A stretch of 64,000 nucleotides of DNA from Croceifilum oryzae (GTDB lineage Bacteria; Bacillota; Bacilli; Thermoactinomycetales; Thermoactinomycetaceae): the NCBI RefSeq assembly GCF_030814315.1, contig NZ_JAUSUV010000006.1, positions 124,001-188,000 on the forward strand, given 5' to 3'. The position numbers and the translations under genes are program-made. The notes under the pieces were generated by a model. That model did not search any database. It saw only the letters and a program-made list of their open reading frames with translations, and was not told the DNA's origin. This document shows, piece by piece, positions 34,069 through 43,872 of this stretch; positions within the stretch are counted from its first letter, which is position 1; every line of letters begins with the position of its first letter.

Positions 34069-35887
34069 ACAAATTGCTCAACAACACAGCATGCAAAACC
34101 TGCTAAACTGCTTTTTACGTGAGACTCAAATTGGATCAATTATCGGTCATCATTCTTTGCCTCCTTCCATTACGACCAGTTCGGACACGATTTTTGAAAT
34201 TCCATTAAAATCAGTTGGCTTTACTATTTTCGCACCTGCCTCCTATGTTTCGCGTACAGGGCGACATCTCTTTGCGTTCCCACTTTATGTTGAAAGAGAT
34301 TCGAAGATAGAAGAGCTAGACTTTGTATGGTTAGCTACTCTACTAGCCAAAGAAGCGGCGGCATTAGAGGGAGTTGATTCCATTCCAAGTGATTTACTCG
34401 TGCGAATCTTGCAAAGCGAGCAACTGATGGCACAGTTTATCGAAAACCGTTCCATGGATCAGGAGTCGCTTACGCAAACCTATTTTAGCTTTATTGAAGC
34501 AGAACAATCACTTGTAGTGGGACATCTCCTCCATCCCACACCCAAAAGTAGACAAGGGCTACATGAATCAGAGCAAGTTCGTTATGCGCCTGAGACAAAA
34601 GGGGCATTTGCACTCCACTATTTCCATGTCCATCACTCGCTTGTACTGGAAAAGTCGAATCTAACGGAAAGCGCAACCGAGTGTATCAAACAAGAATTAC
34701 GAAATGATCCAACGATTGCTGAAGAGTGGAAAAATGCTTATTGCCAAGAAAATGATGATTTTTCGATTATCCCCATTCATCCATTGCAAGCAGAGCGTTT
34801 ACTCCAACAGGAATGGGTTCAGTCCGCTATCGTAAACGGAAAGATTCACAATCTCGGAACCATCGGCAGAGCATATCAAGCAACCTCTTCGTTACGCACC
34901 CTATATCATCCAGAGGCTCGCTTTATGATCAAGGGGTCCGTTCCGATTCAAATTACCAACTCCTTACGAGTAAACAAATATAAGGAGTTGGAACGGGGTG
35001 TAGAAGTTTCCAAAATCGTAGAGAGCCCTATTGGTAGCGAATTACATGACCGCTATCCTGACTTCCAAATCATCACTGATCCTGCTTTCATCACGGTGAA
35101 ACATCCAACCGAAGAAGAATCTGGATTTGAAATCACACTACGTTCCAATCCATTTATCTCCGGTTGCGATCAACAAGTCACCTTAATCGCTGGTTTAGGA
35201 CAAGACGTATTTCCAGGTCAAGGCTCCAGAATCAAACAGATTATCGAAAATCTTGCCAAGATTGAGCAACGATCCGTAGAAGAAGTAAGCCTAAAATGGT
35301 TCCAACGCTATCTCGGAATTTCCCTCGAACCTATGCTCGATCTCTATTTACATCATGGAATCGCACTAGAAGCCCATCAGCAAAATAGCTTAGTACAACT
35401 TTCCATGGCCGGGTATCCGGTGAAATTTTTCTATCGCGATAACCAAGGATACTATTACGCAGAATCGATGTTTGAAGCATTACAAAAGTTGATTCCAGAC
35501 GTAAGCACCTTAAGCCAAACCATGTGTTCCGATGCAGTCGCAGATGAGCGTTTTCGATACTATCTCATCTACAATCACATATTTGGATTGATCCAAGCAT
35601 TTGGAAATGCTGGCTTAATTGATGAAGAGATTCTACTCTCTGATCTGCGTGAAAGGCTTCAAGCATGGCGTGTTCATGATCGCCCTTCTTCTCAGTTTTT
35701 AACGAGTCTGTTGGAGCATGAAAAGCTACCCTGTAAAGCCAATTACCTAACCCGTTTCTATGAGATGGACGAGCTTGTTGGTTCACTCGACACTCAATCC
35801 ATTTATACCATGATTCCAAACCCACTTTGGAAAGGAGCCCCTTCTATTGATCAAACACCAGTTGCCCCGTCAAATCATTTGGGATAA
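34052..35887 (+). CDS. rhbC: NIS siderophore synthetase, IucA/IucC family (RhbC type)
   Basis: 611 residues, an ATP-dependent ligase that condenses citrate with the acylated hydroxydiamine. Motifs of the family are visible: GHLLHPTPKSRQGL (the HPxHPxxK-like block), YAPETKGAFALHYFHVH, IIPIHPLQAERLLQQEW, and TSSLRTLYHPEARFMIKGSVPIQITNSLR (positions about 275-305). Starts at ATG 34052 behind AAGGAGGAC. It overlaps rhbB and rhbD. Confidence 0.94.
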   Translation: MQSPNRQIAQQHSMQNLLNCFLRETQIGSIIGHHSLPPSITTSSDTIFEIPLKSVGFTIFAPASYVSRTGRHLFAFPLYVERDSKIEELDFVWLATLLAKEAAALEGVDSIPSDLLVRILQSEQLMAQFIENRSMDQESLTQTYFSFIEAEQSLVVGHLLHPTPKSRQGLHESEQVRYAPETKGAFALHYFHVHHSLVLEKSNLTESATECIKQELRNDPTIAEEWKNAYCQENDDFSIIPIHPLQAERLLQQEWVQSAIVNGKIHNLGTIGRAYQATSSLRTLYHPEARFMIKGSVPIQITNSLRVNKYKELERGVEVSKIVESPIGSELHDRYPDFQIITDPAFITVKHPTEEESGFEITLRSNPFISGCDQQVTLIAGLGQDVFPGQGSRIKQIIENLAKIEQRSVEEVSLKWFQRYLGISLEPMLDLYLHHGIALEAHQQNSLVQLSMAGYPVKFFYRDNQGYYYAESMFEALQKLIPDVSTLSQTMCSDAVADERFRYYLIYNHIFGLIQAFGNAGLIDEEILLSDLRERLQAWRVHDRPSSQFLTSLLEHEKLPCKANYLTRFYEMDELVGSLDTQSIYTMIPNPLWKGAPSIDQTPVAPSNHLG

Positions 35888-36434
35888 ATCGATTGAGAAA
35901 GAAATTTCGTTTCGTCCGGTTCAGTTGGAAACTGATTTCGAGATGCTCTATCAGTGGAATCAAGAACCACATGTGATCCCTTACTGGAATTTAAATATTT
36001 CACGTGAAGCGTATCACACACACTTAACAAAATTCCTCCAAGACCCCCACCACAGTCTGCATATCGGGTTGATCGATGGGGTTCCGATGAGCTATTGGGA
36101 GACCTACTGGGTAAAAGGAGACATCCTCGAAAATAGCTATGAATATCATCCGGCTGATCAAGGGGTCCATCTTCTTATTGGTGATACTCAATACCTTGGA
36201 AAGGGGTACGCACTCCCATTACTACGAGCCATTACCAGCCTCCTGTTTGAGAACGCCGAGACGGAGAAAGTGGTTGCGGAACCAAACTTTTTAAATAAGA
36301 AAATGATTCATGTTTTTGAAAAATGTGGATTCCAATTTCAGAAGAAAATCCCCCTGCCTGGTAAGGAAGCGGCCCTTCTCTTCTGCGATCGAAACGAATT
36401 TAGACAAAGGTGGCAAGATATCCATGCAATCTAA
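35847..36434 (+). CDS. rhbD: N-acyltransferase for hydroxamate formation (RhbD/IucB type)
   Basis: 195 residues from a TTG at 35847, 9 bases after AAAGGAG. FEMLYQWNQEPHVIPYWNLNISREAYHTHL, EYHPADQGVHLLIGDTQYLGKGYALPLLRA and VVAEPNFLNKKMIHVFEKCGF are the AlcB/IucB/RhbD signatures. It N-acylates (usually acetylates) N-hydroxy-1,3-diaminopropane. It overlaps rhbC by 41 bp and rhbE by 11 bp. Confidence 0.92.
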   Translation: MIKHQLPRQIIWDKSIEKEISFRPVQLETDFEMLYQWNQEPHVIPYWNLNISREAYHTHLTKFLQDPHHSLHIGLIDGVPMSYWETYWVKGDILENSYEYHPADQGVHLLIGDTQYLGKGYALPLLRAITSLLFENAETEKVVAEPNFLNKKMIHVFEKCGFQFQKKIPLPGKEAALLFCDRNEFRQRWQDIHAI

Positions 36435-37758
36435 TACCCTCTATGATGTGATTGGAGTCGGACTCGGACCCTTTAACTTAGGGTTAGCAGCATTATTAGA
36501 TCCTGTAGACGATGTAAATGCTTTATTTCTCGAACAAAAGCCAGAATTTGCTTGGCATCCTGGTTTATTAATCGAAAATACGACCCTACAAGTCCCTTTT
36601 TTAGCTGATCTCGTAACGATGGCGGACCCTACAAGTCCCTTTTCTTATCTGAATTATCTACGTCACCAAAAGCGTCTATATCACTTTTATTTCTTAGAAC
36701 ACTTCCACGTGCCACGTAAGGAATATAGTCACTACTGTCAATGGGTTTCTAAGCAATTAAACAACTGTCAATTTGGACAACAAGTAATCGGATTTGAATT
36801 TCATCCACAAGAGGATCCAGTGCAAAACTACTACGAGGTTTGTGTGCGAGATACAACCAGTAAAGAAATTGACCTACTACGTTGCAAACATCTCGTTCTC
36901 GGTATCGGAACCGCTCCCATCATCGATGAGCGTTTCCAACAGCTCTCGGATCAAGATGTCTTTCATTCTTCTCTGTTTCTCGAAAGACAAAAACGATGTC
37001 ACGAAGCGAAGAAGATCACCGTAATTGGATCGGGACAAAGCGCAGCAGAAGTATTTTTGACCCTTTTCCAAGATCAACCAAATCATTCCTATGAACTAAG
37101 CTGGTACACACGATCAAATGGATTTTTCCCTATGGAGTATTCAAAGTTAGGGCTTGAGCATTTCTCACCTGATTACACTCGTTATTTTTACTCGCTAACT
37201 CAAGAGCAAAAGGATACGCGAAGAAGAAAGCAAGATTTGCTCTATAAAGGAATTAGTGCCTCTACGATTGCTGACATCTATGATCTATACTACGAGCGCA
37301 CTATAGGCGGACAATCAGCTCCTGTTACCTTACAAGCAATGACCGCGTTAGAGTCGATCGAGCCACGATTTGATGGAACTTACGAGTTAGCGCTCACCCA
37401 TACCGAACAGGAAGTTAGCTCTACTCACCAAAGCGATGTGGTAATCCTTTCCACTGGATATGCCTCTCAAGTGGATCTCATGCTTCATCCTTTCGGAGAA
37501 TACATCCAGCGCGATAAACAGCAACGTCCAATCATCCAAGAAGATTATCAAATCGCGACGCATGGATGTCCGAACAATCGAATCTATATCCAAAATGGAG
37601 AACTTCATAGTCACGGCATCGGCGCTCCCGATCTAGGACTAGGAGCATATCGGAACTCGATTATTATTAATTCACTGCTTGGCTCCGAAGTATATCCTGT
37701 ACAAGAGAAAAATGTATTCCAACAATTTGGCGCAACTCGTGTTCCTAGCCATATATAG
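36424..37758 (+). CDS. rhbE: Flavin-dependent amine N-monooxygenase (RhbE/IucD type)
   Basis: 444 residues from the ATG at 36424; the frame is open 38 codons further upstream inside rhbD, but the N-terminal FAD motif GVGLGPFNLGLAAL starts right after MQSNTLYDVI, and AAAGGTGG precedes this ATG. Later GSGQSAAEVFLTLFQ is the NADPH motif and VVILSTGYA the second FAD-related block. It hydroxylates one amine of 1,3-diaminopropane, the substrate for RhbD. Confidence 0.94.
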   Translation: MQSNTLYDVIGVGLGPFNLGLAALLDPVDDVNALFLEQKPEFAWHPGLLIENTTLQVPFLADLVTMADPTSPFSYLNYLRHQKRLYHFYFLEHFHVPRKEYSHYCQWVSKQLNNCQFGQQVIGFEFHPQEDPVQNYYEVCVRDTTSKEIDLLRCKHLVLGIGTAPIIDERFQQLSDQDVFHSSLFLERQKRCHEAKKITVIGSGQSAAEVFLTLFQDQPNHSYELSWYTRSNGFFPMEYSKLGLEHFSPDYTRYFYSLTQEQKDTRRRKQDLLYKGISASTIADIYDLYYERTIGGQSAPVTLQAMTALESIEPRFDGTYELALTHTEQEVSSTHQSDVVILSTGYASQVDLMLHPFGEYIQRDKQQRPIIQEDYQIATHGCPNNRIYIQNGELHSHGIGAPDLGLGAYRNSIIINSLLGSEVYPVQEKNVFQQFGATRVPSHI

Positions 37759-37770
37759 AGGTGAGAAAAA

Positions 37771-39594
37771 GTGACAATCAATCCATCTATCCAAAACATA
37801 AAAAAAATCCTAACTCCCGCCATCTGGGAAGAAGTTTCCGTACAATTACTAAGTAAGATGCTTTCCGAAATGATGTATGAAAACATTATCCAACCAAACG
37901 AAATTTCGTATGACATAAAAAAAGAATCATATCGATATGAACTAGAAGTAGCCAACCAAGTTATTTACACCTATGACGCGAAGAAACATTTATTTGATAG
38001 CTTTCAAGTCATCCCTTCCTCTATCAAACGTGTGCAGGGAGATATCACCACACAAGCAACTAACCCATTGCAATTTCTATATGAGCTACAACCGACGATC
38101 CCGATGTCCGGGGAAACAGCGGCTCATCTGATTCGTGAATATCAACAAACCTTGATCGCAGATTCCCATATTCTTCATAAAAAGAGAATTAATCAAGACC
38201 TCGATCTAACTGAAATGGACTACTCTGATCTAGAAGGTATGATGGAAGGACATCCTTGGATTACTTACAACAAAGGAAGAATTGGCTTTAGCTATGAGGA
38301 TTACCTCTCATACGCACCCGAACAACAACAAACGACTCACTTTCTATGGATTGCCGTTCGCAAAGATCATACCGACCTTCGTTCCGTCGAACAGGTTAAT
38401 TTAGATGTACTTATTACAGAGGAAATAGGTCCTGAACTTGCTAGTAAATGGAAAAACCAACTAGCTCAAGATGGACATTCTACCGATGATTATATTTTTA
38501 TGCCCGTACATGAATGGCAATGGGATCAATACCTGATTCAGATGTTTGCTGAGCAAATTGCGACTCAAGTCATCATCCCCATGGGTCGTGGTACAGACAA
38601 GTACCTACCTCAACAGTCCGTTCGTACCTTTGTCAATGTAACCAGAAAAGACCGCTATCACGTAAAACTGCCCATGAGTATCCTAAACACACTGGTTTAC
38701 CGTGGACTCCCAAGTGAGCGTACAGTCTTAGCGCCTGAAATCACCACCTATATCCAAAACATCTATCGCCATGACTCTTTTTTACGTGATGAACATCGAG
38801 TGATTCTACCGGGTGAAAATGCGAGTATCAATCTCAGCCACCCCTACTTTGAAAAAATCGCTGGCTCCCCTTATCAATACCTAGAGTTACTAGGTTGTAT
38901 CTGGCGAGAAAGCATCTATAACTTGATTGATGAAGGCGAACAGCCGATTACCTTAGCGTCCCTTCTCTATATAGACGGGAGCGGAAAGCCCTTCATTCAA
39001 TCCCTAATTGAGAAATCAGGTCTCTCCGTAGAGGAGTGGATGAAAGAACTATTTGCAGTCCTTCTCCCTCCACTCTTACATTACTTATACCAATACGGAG
39101 TCGTCTTCTCTCCGCATGGGCAAAATACGATCCTAGTGCTAAAAAATCACCGTCCACATCGACTCGCGATCAAAGACTTCGTGGATGATGTCAACGTCAG
39201 CAAATACCCATTGCCAGAACTTGCAACCCTTTCAGACGAACTTCGTCAAGTACTACGAAGCGAAGAACCAGAAGGACTATGTCAATTTATCTTTACAGGG
39301 CTATTCGTTTGCCACTTCCGTTACCTCGGACAACTACTAGAAGCACATACTGGTTGGAGTGAGCAATGCTTCTGGAGAGAAGTACGCAATGTAATTGAAG
39401 CCTATAAAAAACGTTTCCCACAACTAGAAGAGCGCTTCGAAGTCTTCGATCTACTCCGACCAGAGTTTACCAAACTATGCCTAAACCGTAACCGCATGCT
39501 CGACTACGGATACGGCGATGATGCAGAGCGACCTCATGCATCGGAGTTTGGGAAGGTACGCAATCCGCTAGCGTTAGTGTCGATTAATCAATAG
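37771..39594 (+). CDS. rhbF: NIS siderophore synthetase, IucC type (RhbF type)
   Basis: 607 residues from a GTG at 37771 behind AGGTGAG. A second IucA/IucC ligase completing the siderophore by adding the second arm to the citryl intermediate. LEGMMEGHPWITYNKGRIGFSYEDYLSYAPE, FMPVHEWQWDQYLI, QQSVRTFVNVTRKDRYHVKLPMSI and SPHGQNTILVLKNHRPHRLAIKDFVDD are strong family blocks. It is the last gene of the operon and is followed by a terminator. Confidence 0.95.
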   Translation: MTINPSIQNIKKILTPAIWEEVSVQLLSKMLSEMMYENIIQPNEISYDIKKESYRYELEVANQVIYTYDAKKHLFDSFQVIPSSIKRVQGDITTQATNPLQFLYELQPTIPMSGETAAHLIREYQQTLIADSHILHKKRINQDLDLTEMDYSDLEGMMEGHPWITYNKGRIGFSYEDYLSYAPEQQQTTHFLWIAVRKDHTDLRSVEQVNLDVLITEEIGPELASKWKNQLAQDGHSTDDYIFMPVHEWQWDQYLIQMFAEQIATQVIIPMGRGTDKYLPQQSVRTFVNVTRKDRYHVKLPMSILNTLVYRGLPSERTVLAPEITTYIQNIYRHDSFLRDEHRVILPGENASINLSHPYFEKIAGSPYQYLELLGCIWRESIYNLIDEGEQPITLASLLYIDGSGKPFIQSLIEKSGLSVEEWMKELFAVLLPPLLHYLYQYGVVFSPHGQNTILVLKNHRPHRLAIKDFVDDVNVSKYPLPELATLSDELRQVLRSEEPEGLCQFIFTGLFVCHFRYLGQLLEAHTGWSEQCFWREVRNVIEAYKKRFPQLEERFEVFDLLRPEFTKLCLNRNRMLDYGYGDDAERPHASEFGKVRNPLALVSINQ

Positions 39595-39650
39595 TGTTGA
39601 AAGTTACCCCAAAAAGCGTCTGGAAATAAGCAATTAAAGCTCTAAAATAA

Positions 39651-39684
39651 AAAAAACGTGTGCAGATAATCGCACACGTTTTTT
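39651..39684. terminator. Bidirectional terminator after the siderophore operon
   Basis: AAAAAACGTGTGC and GCACACGTTTTTT make a 13-bp perfect stem with an 8-base loop and T tails on both strands. It serves rhbF and the convergent binding-protein gene. Confidence 0.9.
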
Positions 39685-39700
39685 TACTATTTACACCCAC

Positions 39701-40492
39701 TTACCCCTTCGATACATCCTCACCAAAATACTTCTTCGAAATCTTCTCCAACGTACCATCTTTTTTCATCTCATCAATTGCCTTATTAACTGCTTCTAAC
39801 AACTTAGGGTTCCCTTTGGGAATTGGAAAGGCGCTTTCTGCACGCTCCATCGGTTCACCAACCGTTTTAAGTGGTAACTTATTGGTCTTCATCATCTCCG
39901 CAATCGCTAAGCGATCATTCATACTAAAGTCAATTCGTTTCGCCGCCACATCGCGCATAGCAGTCATCATATCTTCGTATGCTTTAATCTCTGCGCCAGC
40001 ATCAGTTGCCATCTTTCCATAGTTACTGGTTGGCGTCTGACCTGCTTTTTTCCCTTTTACATCGGCAATAGCCTTAATCGAATTGTTATCTTGTGCAACG
40101 ACTATTTGTGCAAATGAAACCGTATACGCTTGGCTAAAATCAAATTTTTCTTTTCGCTCTGGCTTAATCCCTACTTGATTCGCAGCAAGATTGATCTTTT
40201 TCGTTTGAAGACTTGTCAACATACCATCCCAAGGGATCTCTTGAAACTTCGCTTGAACGCCTAAACGTTTCGCAACCTCTTTCGCTACTTCTACATCGTA
40301 ACCCGTTAATTCATTTGTTTTCTCATCATGGTAGCTAAAAGGTTTATAGGTACCTTCTGTTCCAATCGTAATAAATCCTTGTTTTTTAATTGTATCGTAA
40401 AGGTCAGTACCTGTTGTTTTTTCACCTTGGCCACCACAGCCGGTAACCACCATTGAAAAACTCATTACGATTCCTAAAAGCCACTTCTTCAT
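39701..40492 (-). CDS. Amino-acid ABC transporter substrate-binding lipoprotein
   Basis: 263 residues. The signal sequence ends in the lipobox VVTGC, so it is anchored outside the membrane. GFITIGTEGTYKPFSYHDEKTNELTGYDVEVAKEVAKRLG and QEIPWDGMLTSLQTKKINLA are typical of family 3 (polar amino acid, cystine-type) binding proteins. It lies alone between two terminators, without permease or ATPase. The only matching permease/ATPase pair in the window (20341-21825) lacks a binding protein. A cystine-type substrate is possible but not shown. Confidence 0.9.
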   Translation of the reverse strand: MKKWLLGIVMSFSMVVTGCGGQGEKTTGTDLYDTIKKQGFITIGTEGTYKPFSYHDEKTNELTGYDVEVAKEVAKRLGVQAKFQEIPWDGMLTSLQTKKINLAANQVGIKPERKEKFDFSQAYTVSFAQIVVAQDNNSIKAIADVKGKKAGQTPTSNYGKMATDAGAEIKAYEDMMTAMRDVAAKRIDFSMNDRLAIAEMMKTNKLPLKTVGEPMERAESAFPIPKGNPKLLEAVNKAIDEMKKDGTLEKISKKYFGEDVSKG

Positions 40493-40589
40493 TCTCGTAT
40501 TCCTCCTACAAACTAATTCCTAGTATATTAATATGAATTTAAGGTTTTACCAAGACCAATCTTACGCTCCTTTCGAATAGCTGTCAACT

Positions 40590-41921
40590 CTAGTGATCAA
40601 AAAAGCTTCGGCTATGACCAAAGAGGCGTGCATGCATCTTAGTAGCAAACGAATCCGTCATCCCTGCGATATAATCACAAACGACTCTAGCACGATCGGA
40701 ATCGGAAAAAACTTGTTGATACAAGATGCGATCATTTTCAGAAAGCAGTAGATGATTATTCATCATCGCTTCAAAAAGTTGATGGATCATGCGCTGACCT
40801 TTAAAGGCGACCATCTGCACTTTCTGCGAATGAATAACCCGATCCATCACAACTTGGCTAAAACGTTGCAGGATGGCTTGCAAATCTTCTGGCATCAAAA
40901 CGGTGTGAGAAATCCTCATTGAAGAAACTTTATTCGCAGAAAAAAGCTGATGCACTTCTAAACTTTGAATGAATGTGGAAATAATAGCACCAAAGACTCG
41001 ATTTAGTTGGTACTTTAAACTGTCTCGATCTGATTCCAACTGTTTTAAATCATAAATCGCTTGCTGAAGAACAGGTTCTTTATTGTACTTGAGGAATACT
41101 TGTACTAGATCAACTAATTCTTCTACCCGTAAAAAGCCGAGATTAATAGCATCTTCGAGGTCATGAGTCGCATAGGCAATATCATCGGCAAGCTCAATAA
41201 TGGAACATTCCAATGGTTTATGTACCGTTTTTAGATATCCATTCGGTAGTTCCTTTGTACGAGTTAGAAAAGCACGTTCCTCCGTCGTAAAGGGAGCTAA
41301 CATCCACTCAAAAGCTTCCTGATCACTCTGATAAGCACTTGCTTTGGGAGGATGCTCAGTTAGAGCTGGATCTGTCGCATCTGCCATCGCTTTGTTAAGC
41401 AGGATTGGATACTTTAAAATAGACATCAGTAGACCCCGAGTCGGGTTCAAACCTAGCTTTTTATCTCCTTCTAATCGGGTTAAGATACGAAAGGTTTGAG
41501 CATTCCCTTCAAAGCCTCCATATGGTTTCATGCATTCATGCAAAGCATATTCTCCATGATGTCCAAAAGGAGGATGTCCCAAATCATGGGCAAGGGCGGC
41601 CGCTTCTACGAGTGAAGCATCTAAACTTTGCTTTTCTTGAAAGACAGCATTATTCTCATTTAGATGAATCACAATTCCCCGGGCAATTTGTGCAACCTCC
41701 ATCGAATGCGTTAATCGGGTCCGATGAATATCGCCTACATCTAAACCAATTACTTGCGTTTTCGCTTGTAATCGCCGAAACGCGGCACTGTGAACGATTC
41801 TGCCATAATCTTTTTCAAATGGATCACGGGCATCTGGTATACTACTCATACTAGAAGGACCCCGGCGCTCATAATCACTGGTTCTATAACATGTGTTATA
41901 CTCATTACGTTCCAATATCAT
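40590..41921 (-). CDS. dNTP triphosphohydrolase, dGTPase-like HD-domain protein
   Basis: 443 residues from the ATG at 41921, with AGGGGTG just before it. The HD-domain metal ligands are in RLTHSMEVAQIARGI, AAALAHDLGHPPFGHHGEYAL and IIELADDIAYATHDLEDAI, the arrangement of bacterial dGTPases. It hydrolyses dNTPs to nucleosides and tripolyphosphate, which affects dNTP balance and may limit phage replication. The EKDYGRIVHSAAFRRLQAKTQV N terminus is diagnostic. It is divergent from the two-component system. Confidence 0.92.
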   Translation of the reverse strand: MILERNEYNTCYRTSDYERRGPSSMSSIPDARDPFEKDYGRIVHSAAFRRLQAKTQVIGLDVGDIHRTRLTHSMEVAQIARGIVIHLNENNAVFQEKQSLDASLVEAAALAHDLGHPPFGHHGEYALHECMKPYGGFEGNAQTFRILTRLEGDKKLGLNPTRGLLMSILKYPILLNKAMADATDPALTEHPPKASAYQSDQEAFEWMLAPFTTEERAFLTRTKELPNGYLKTVHKPLECSIIELADDIAYATHDLEDAINLGFLRVEELVDLVQVFLKYNKEPVLQQAIYDLKQLESDRDSLKYQLNRVFGAIISTFIQSLEVHQLFSANKVSSMRISHTVLMPEDLQAILQRFSQVVMDRVIHSQKVQMVAFKGQRMIHQLFEAMMNNHLLLSENDRILYQQVFSDSDRARVVCDYIAGMTDSFATKMHARLFGHSRSFFDH

Positions 41922-42030
41922 TGTATACACCCCTATTTTTCTTAATAATTTACATGTTGTATTCTTTATATTCTCAAGTCAAATATTTTTATTGATCGTA
42001 CTCGTTCAAAGAAAAGAGGATACTCACTTG

Positions 42031-42729
42031 ATGTACAAAATTATGGTTGTAGAAGACGATCCGAAAATTGCTCAACTCTTACAAGACCACCTGACTCGTT
42101 ATGAATTTCAAGTAGAGATTGCAACTCAATTTAACCAAATCACAGAAGAATTTATGAGAATTCAGCCTCATCTGGTACTGATGGACTTGAATCTACCAAG
42201 CTTTGACGGATTTTATTGGTGCAGACAAATTCGTCAGACCTCCAAGTGTCCGATTCTCTTCATCAGTGCTCGTGAAGGTAGTATGGAGCAAGTAATGGCT
42301 TTAGAAAATGGAGCCGATGATTATATTACAAAGCCATTTCATTATGAGATCGTATTAGCCAAAATCCGCAGCGCTTTGCGTAGAGCATATGGAACTTATG
42401 CGAATCAAGGGGAACGAACAGTAGAAGTAGAGGGTTTAGTTCTATACCCTGAACGAATGTTACTCACACTAAAAGATCAAAGTGTTGAATTAAGTCAAAA
42501 AGAAGCTATCTTAATAGAAGCACTCATGGAAAAGAAGATGCGCGTAGTAAGTCGTGATCAACTATTAGATCGACTATGGAATGACCAACATTTTATTGAT
42601 GATAATACACTAAACGTTTATGTAACTCGTGTTCGCAAGAAATTTCGAGATTTAGGTGTCCAAGAAGCGGTTGAAACCGTCAGAGGTTCCGGTTACATGT
42701 TAAAAGTAACGTGGAGTGGGGAAGCATGA
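42031..42729 (+). CDS. BceR-like OmpR-family response regulator
   Basis: 232 residues from the ATG at 42031; the frame is open upstream but lacks the receiver-domain N terminus. Receiver domain: MVVEDDPKIAQLLQDHL, phosphorylation Asp in LVLMDLNLPSFDG, ISAREGSMEQVMALENGADDYITKPF. The winged helix of the OmpR type follows (LSQKEAILIEALMEKKMRVVSR, DDNTLNVYVTRVRKKF). Its stop overlaps the kinase start by 4 bp. It probably controls the BceAB-type genes downstream through CTTAC-N6-GTAAG sites. Confidence 0.92.
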   Translation: MYKIMVVEDDPKIAQLLQDHLTRYEFQVEIATQFNQITEEFMRIQPHLVLMDLNLPSFDGFYWCRQIRQTSKCPILFISAREGSMEQVMALENGADDYITKPFHYEIVLAKIRSALRRAYGTYANQGERTVEVEGLVLYPERMLLTLKDQSVELSQKEAILIEALMEKKMRVVSRDQLLDRLWNDQHFIDDNTLNVYVTRVRKKFRDLGVQEAVETVRGSGYMLKVTWSGEA

Positions 42730-43706
42730 GGTTATTTTATCGGGAACATCTCCCTCTATTGGCCTTCTATACGATCCAGATGGCTTTATTTCCCCTACTA
42801 TACTGGCTAGATGGTTATAAACACTTGCCTATCATATTCTACTCTATAGGATTAAGCCTATTTTTCTTAACGGTTTATTTGTTACAACGCTTCATCAGTC
42901 ACAAAACATTTTATCGCCGTATGTCACAAACGATGGATGCTCTAGATGATGCGATGCAAAAATCAGGAGATTCACCACTTCCGGAAGCATTGGATCACTT
43001 AATGGAGAGACAATTCCAATGCTATCAAGATGAGATCATTCACTATAAGAAAAAATTACAAGATCACATTACGTTTATTAATCAATGGGTTCATCAGATG
43101 AAAACGCCCATCTCCGTGATCCATCTAACGGTTCAGGATGACGATAACGAGCAGAGTAAGAGCATTCAGGAAGAGCTCGACCGCCTCCGAAAAGGCTTGG
43201 ACATGGTCCTATACGCTTCTCGTTTAGATGAATTTGAGCATGATTTCCATGTAAAATCTATCTCTTTAGCATCCCTTATCAAAAAAGTGATCGCCGAGAA
43301 TCGTCGCCTATTTTTCCGGAATAAAGTGTATCCTGATATTCACGTTCCAGATGATCTCACTGTTTATAGTGATGAAAAATGGCTGGCATTTATTCTAAAT
43401 CAATTATTAACCAATGCAGTTCGATACTCCGCTGGAAAAGGGCAAAAAATTGCATTTCAAGTAAAGCAAACTGGTGACCATGTGATGTTGGAAGTATCCG
43501 ATCAGGGTATCGGAATCCCCCAACAAGATTTACGACGTGTGTTTGATCCTTATTTCACTGGAGAACATGGTAGAGAGTATCAAGAATCCACAGGAATGGG
43601 CTTGTACCTAGTACGTGAAATCTGTAAAAAACTAAATCATAAAGTTGTTATTGAGTCAGAAGTCGGAGTAGGGACAACGGTTCGCCTTACCTTTGATCGT
43701 GTCTAA
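42726..43706 (+). CDS. BceS-like intramembrane-sensing histidine kinase
   Basis: 326 residues from the ATG at 42726, which overlaps the regulator stop (ATGA). Only two N-terminal membrane helices with a tiny loop between them are visible (about 10-30 and 36-55), typical of intramembrane-sensing kinases that rely on a BceAB transporter as sensor. The phosphorylated His is in INQWVHQMKTPISVIHL; ATPase boxes are NQLLTNAVRYSAGKG, DQGIGIPQQDL and TGMGLYLVREI. Next to three BceB-type permeases, which fits a cell-envelope antibiotic detection system. Confidence 0.93.
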   Translation: MRLFYREHLPLLAFYTIQMALFPLLYWLDGYKHLPIIFYSIGLSLFFLTVYLLQRFISHKTFYRRMSQTMDALDDAMQKSGDSPLPEALDHLMERQFQCYQDEIIHYKKKLQDHITFINQWVHQMKTPISVIHLTVQDDDNEQSKSIQEELDRLRKGLDMVLYASRLDEFEHDFHVKSISLASLIKKVIAENRRLFFRNKVYPDIHVPDDLTVYSDEKWLAFILNQLLTNAVRYSAGKGQKIAFQVKQTGDHVMLEVSDQGIGIPQQDLRRVFDPYFTGEHGREYQESTGMGLYLVREICKKLNHKVVIESEVGVGTTVRLTFDRV

Positions 43707-43715
43707 ATCAGAGTG

Positions 43716-43745
43716 AACCCCTTTCAAGCTGGAGGGGTTTTTTTC
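43716..43745 (+). terminator. Terminator after the two-component system
   Basis: AACCCCT and AGGGGTT form a 7-bp stem with a 10-base loop, followed by TTTTTTT. The permease block has its own operator just downstream. Confidence 0.85.
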
Positions 43746-43758
43746 TATTCTGCATCAT

Positions 43759-43774
43759 CTTACAGAAAAGTAAG
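43759..43774 (+). promoter_or_regulatory. Inverted repeat CTTAC-N6-GTAAG, candidate regulator site 1
   Basis: CTTACAGAAAAGTAAG is a perfect 5-bp inverted repeat, matching the copy at 46198-46213 in sequence and context. It lies about 100 bp upstream of the permease remnant, in the expected promoter position, and is probably bound by the adjacent response regulator. Confidence 0.65.
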
Positions 43775-43872
43775 AGAATATTAATCTAATCACATAGTAC
43801 CTCCTCTCCTTTCACTCTATATTTAAAACATACGAAATAAAATTAACTAGTCAGTCATCCTGAGAGGAGTTC

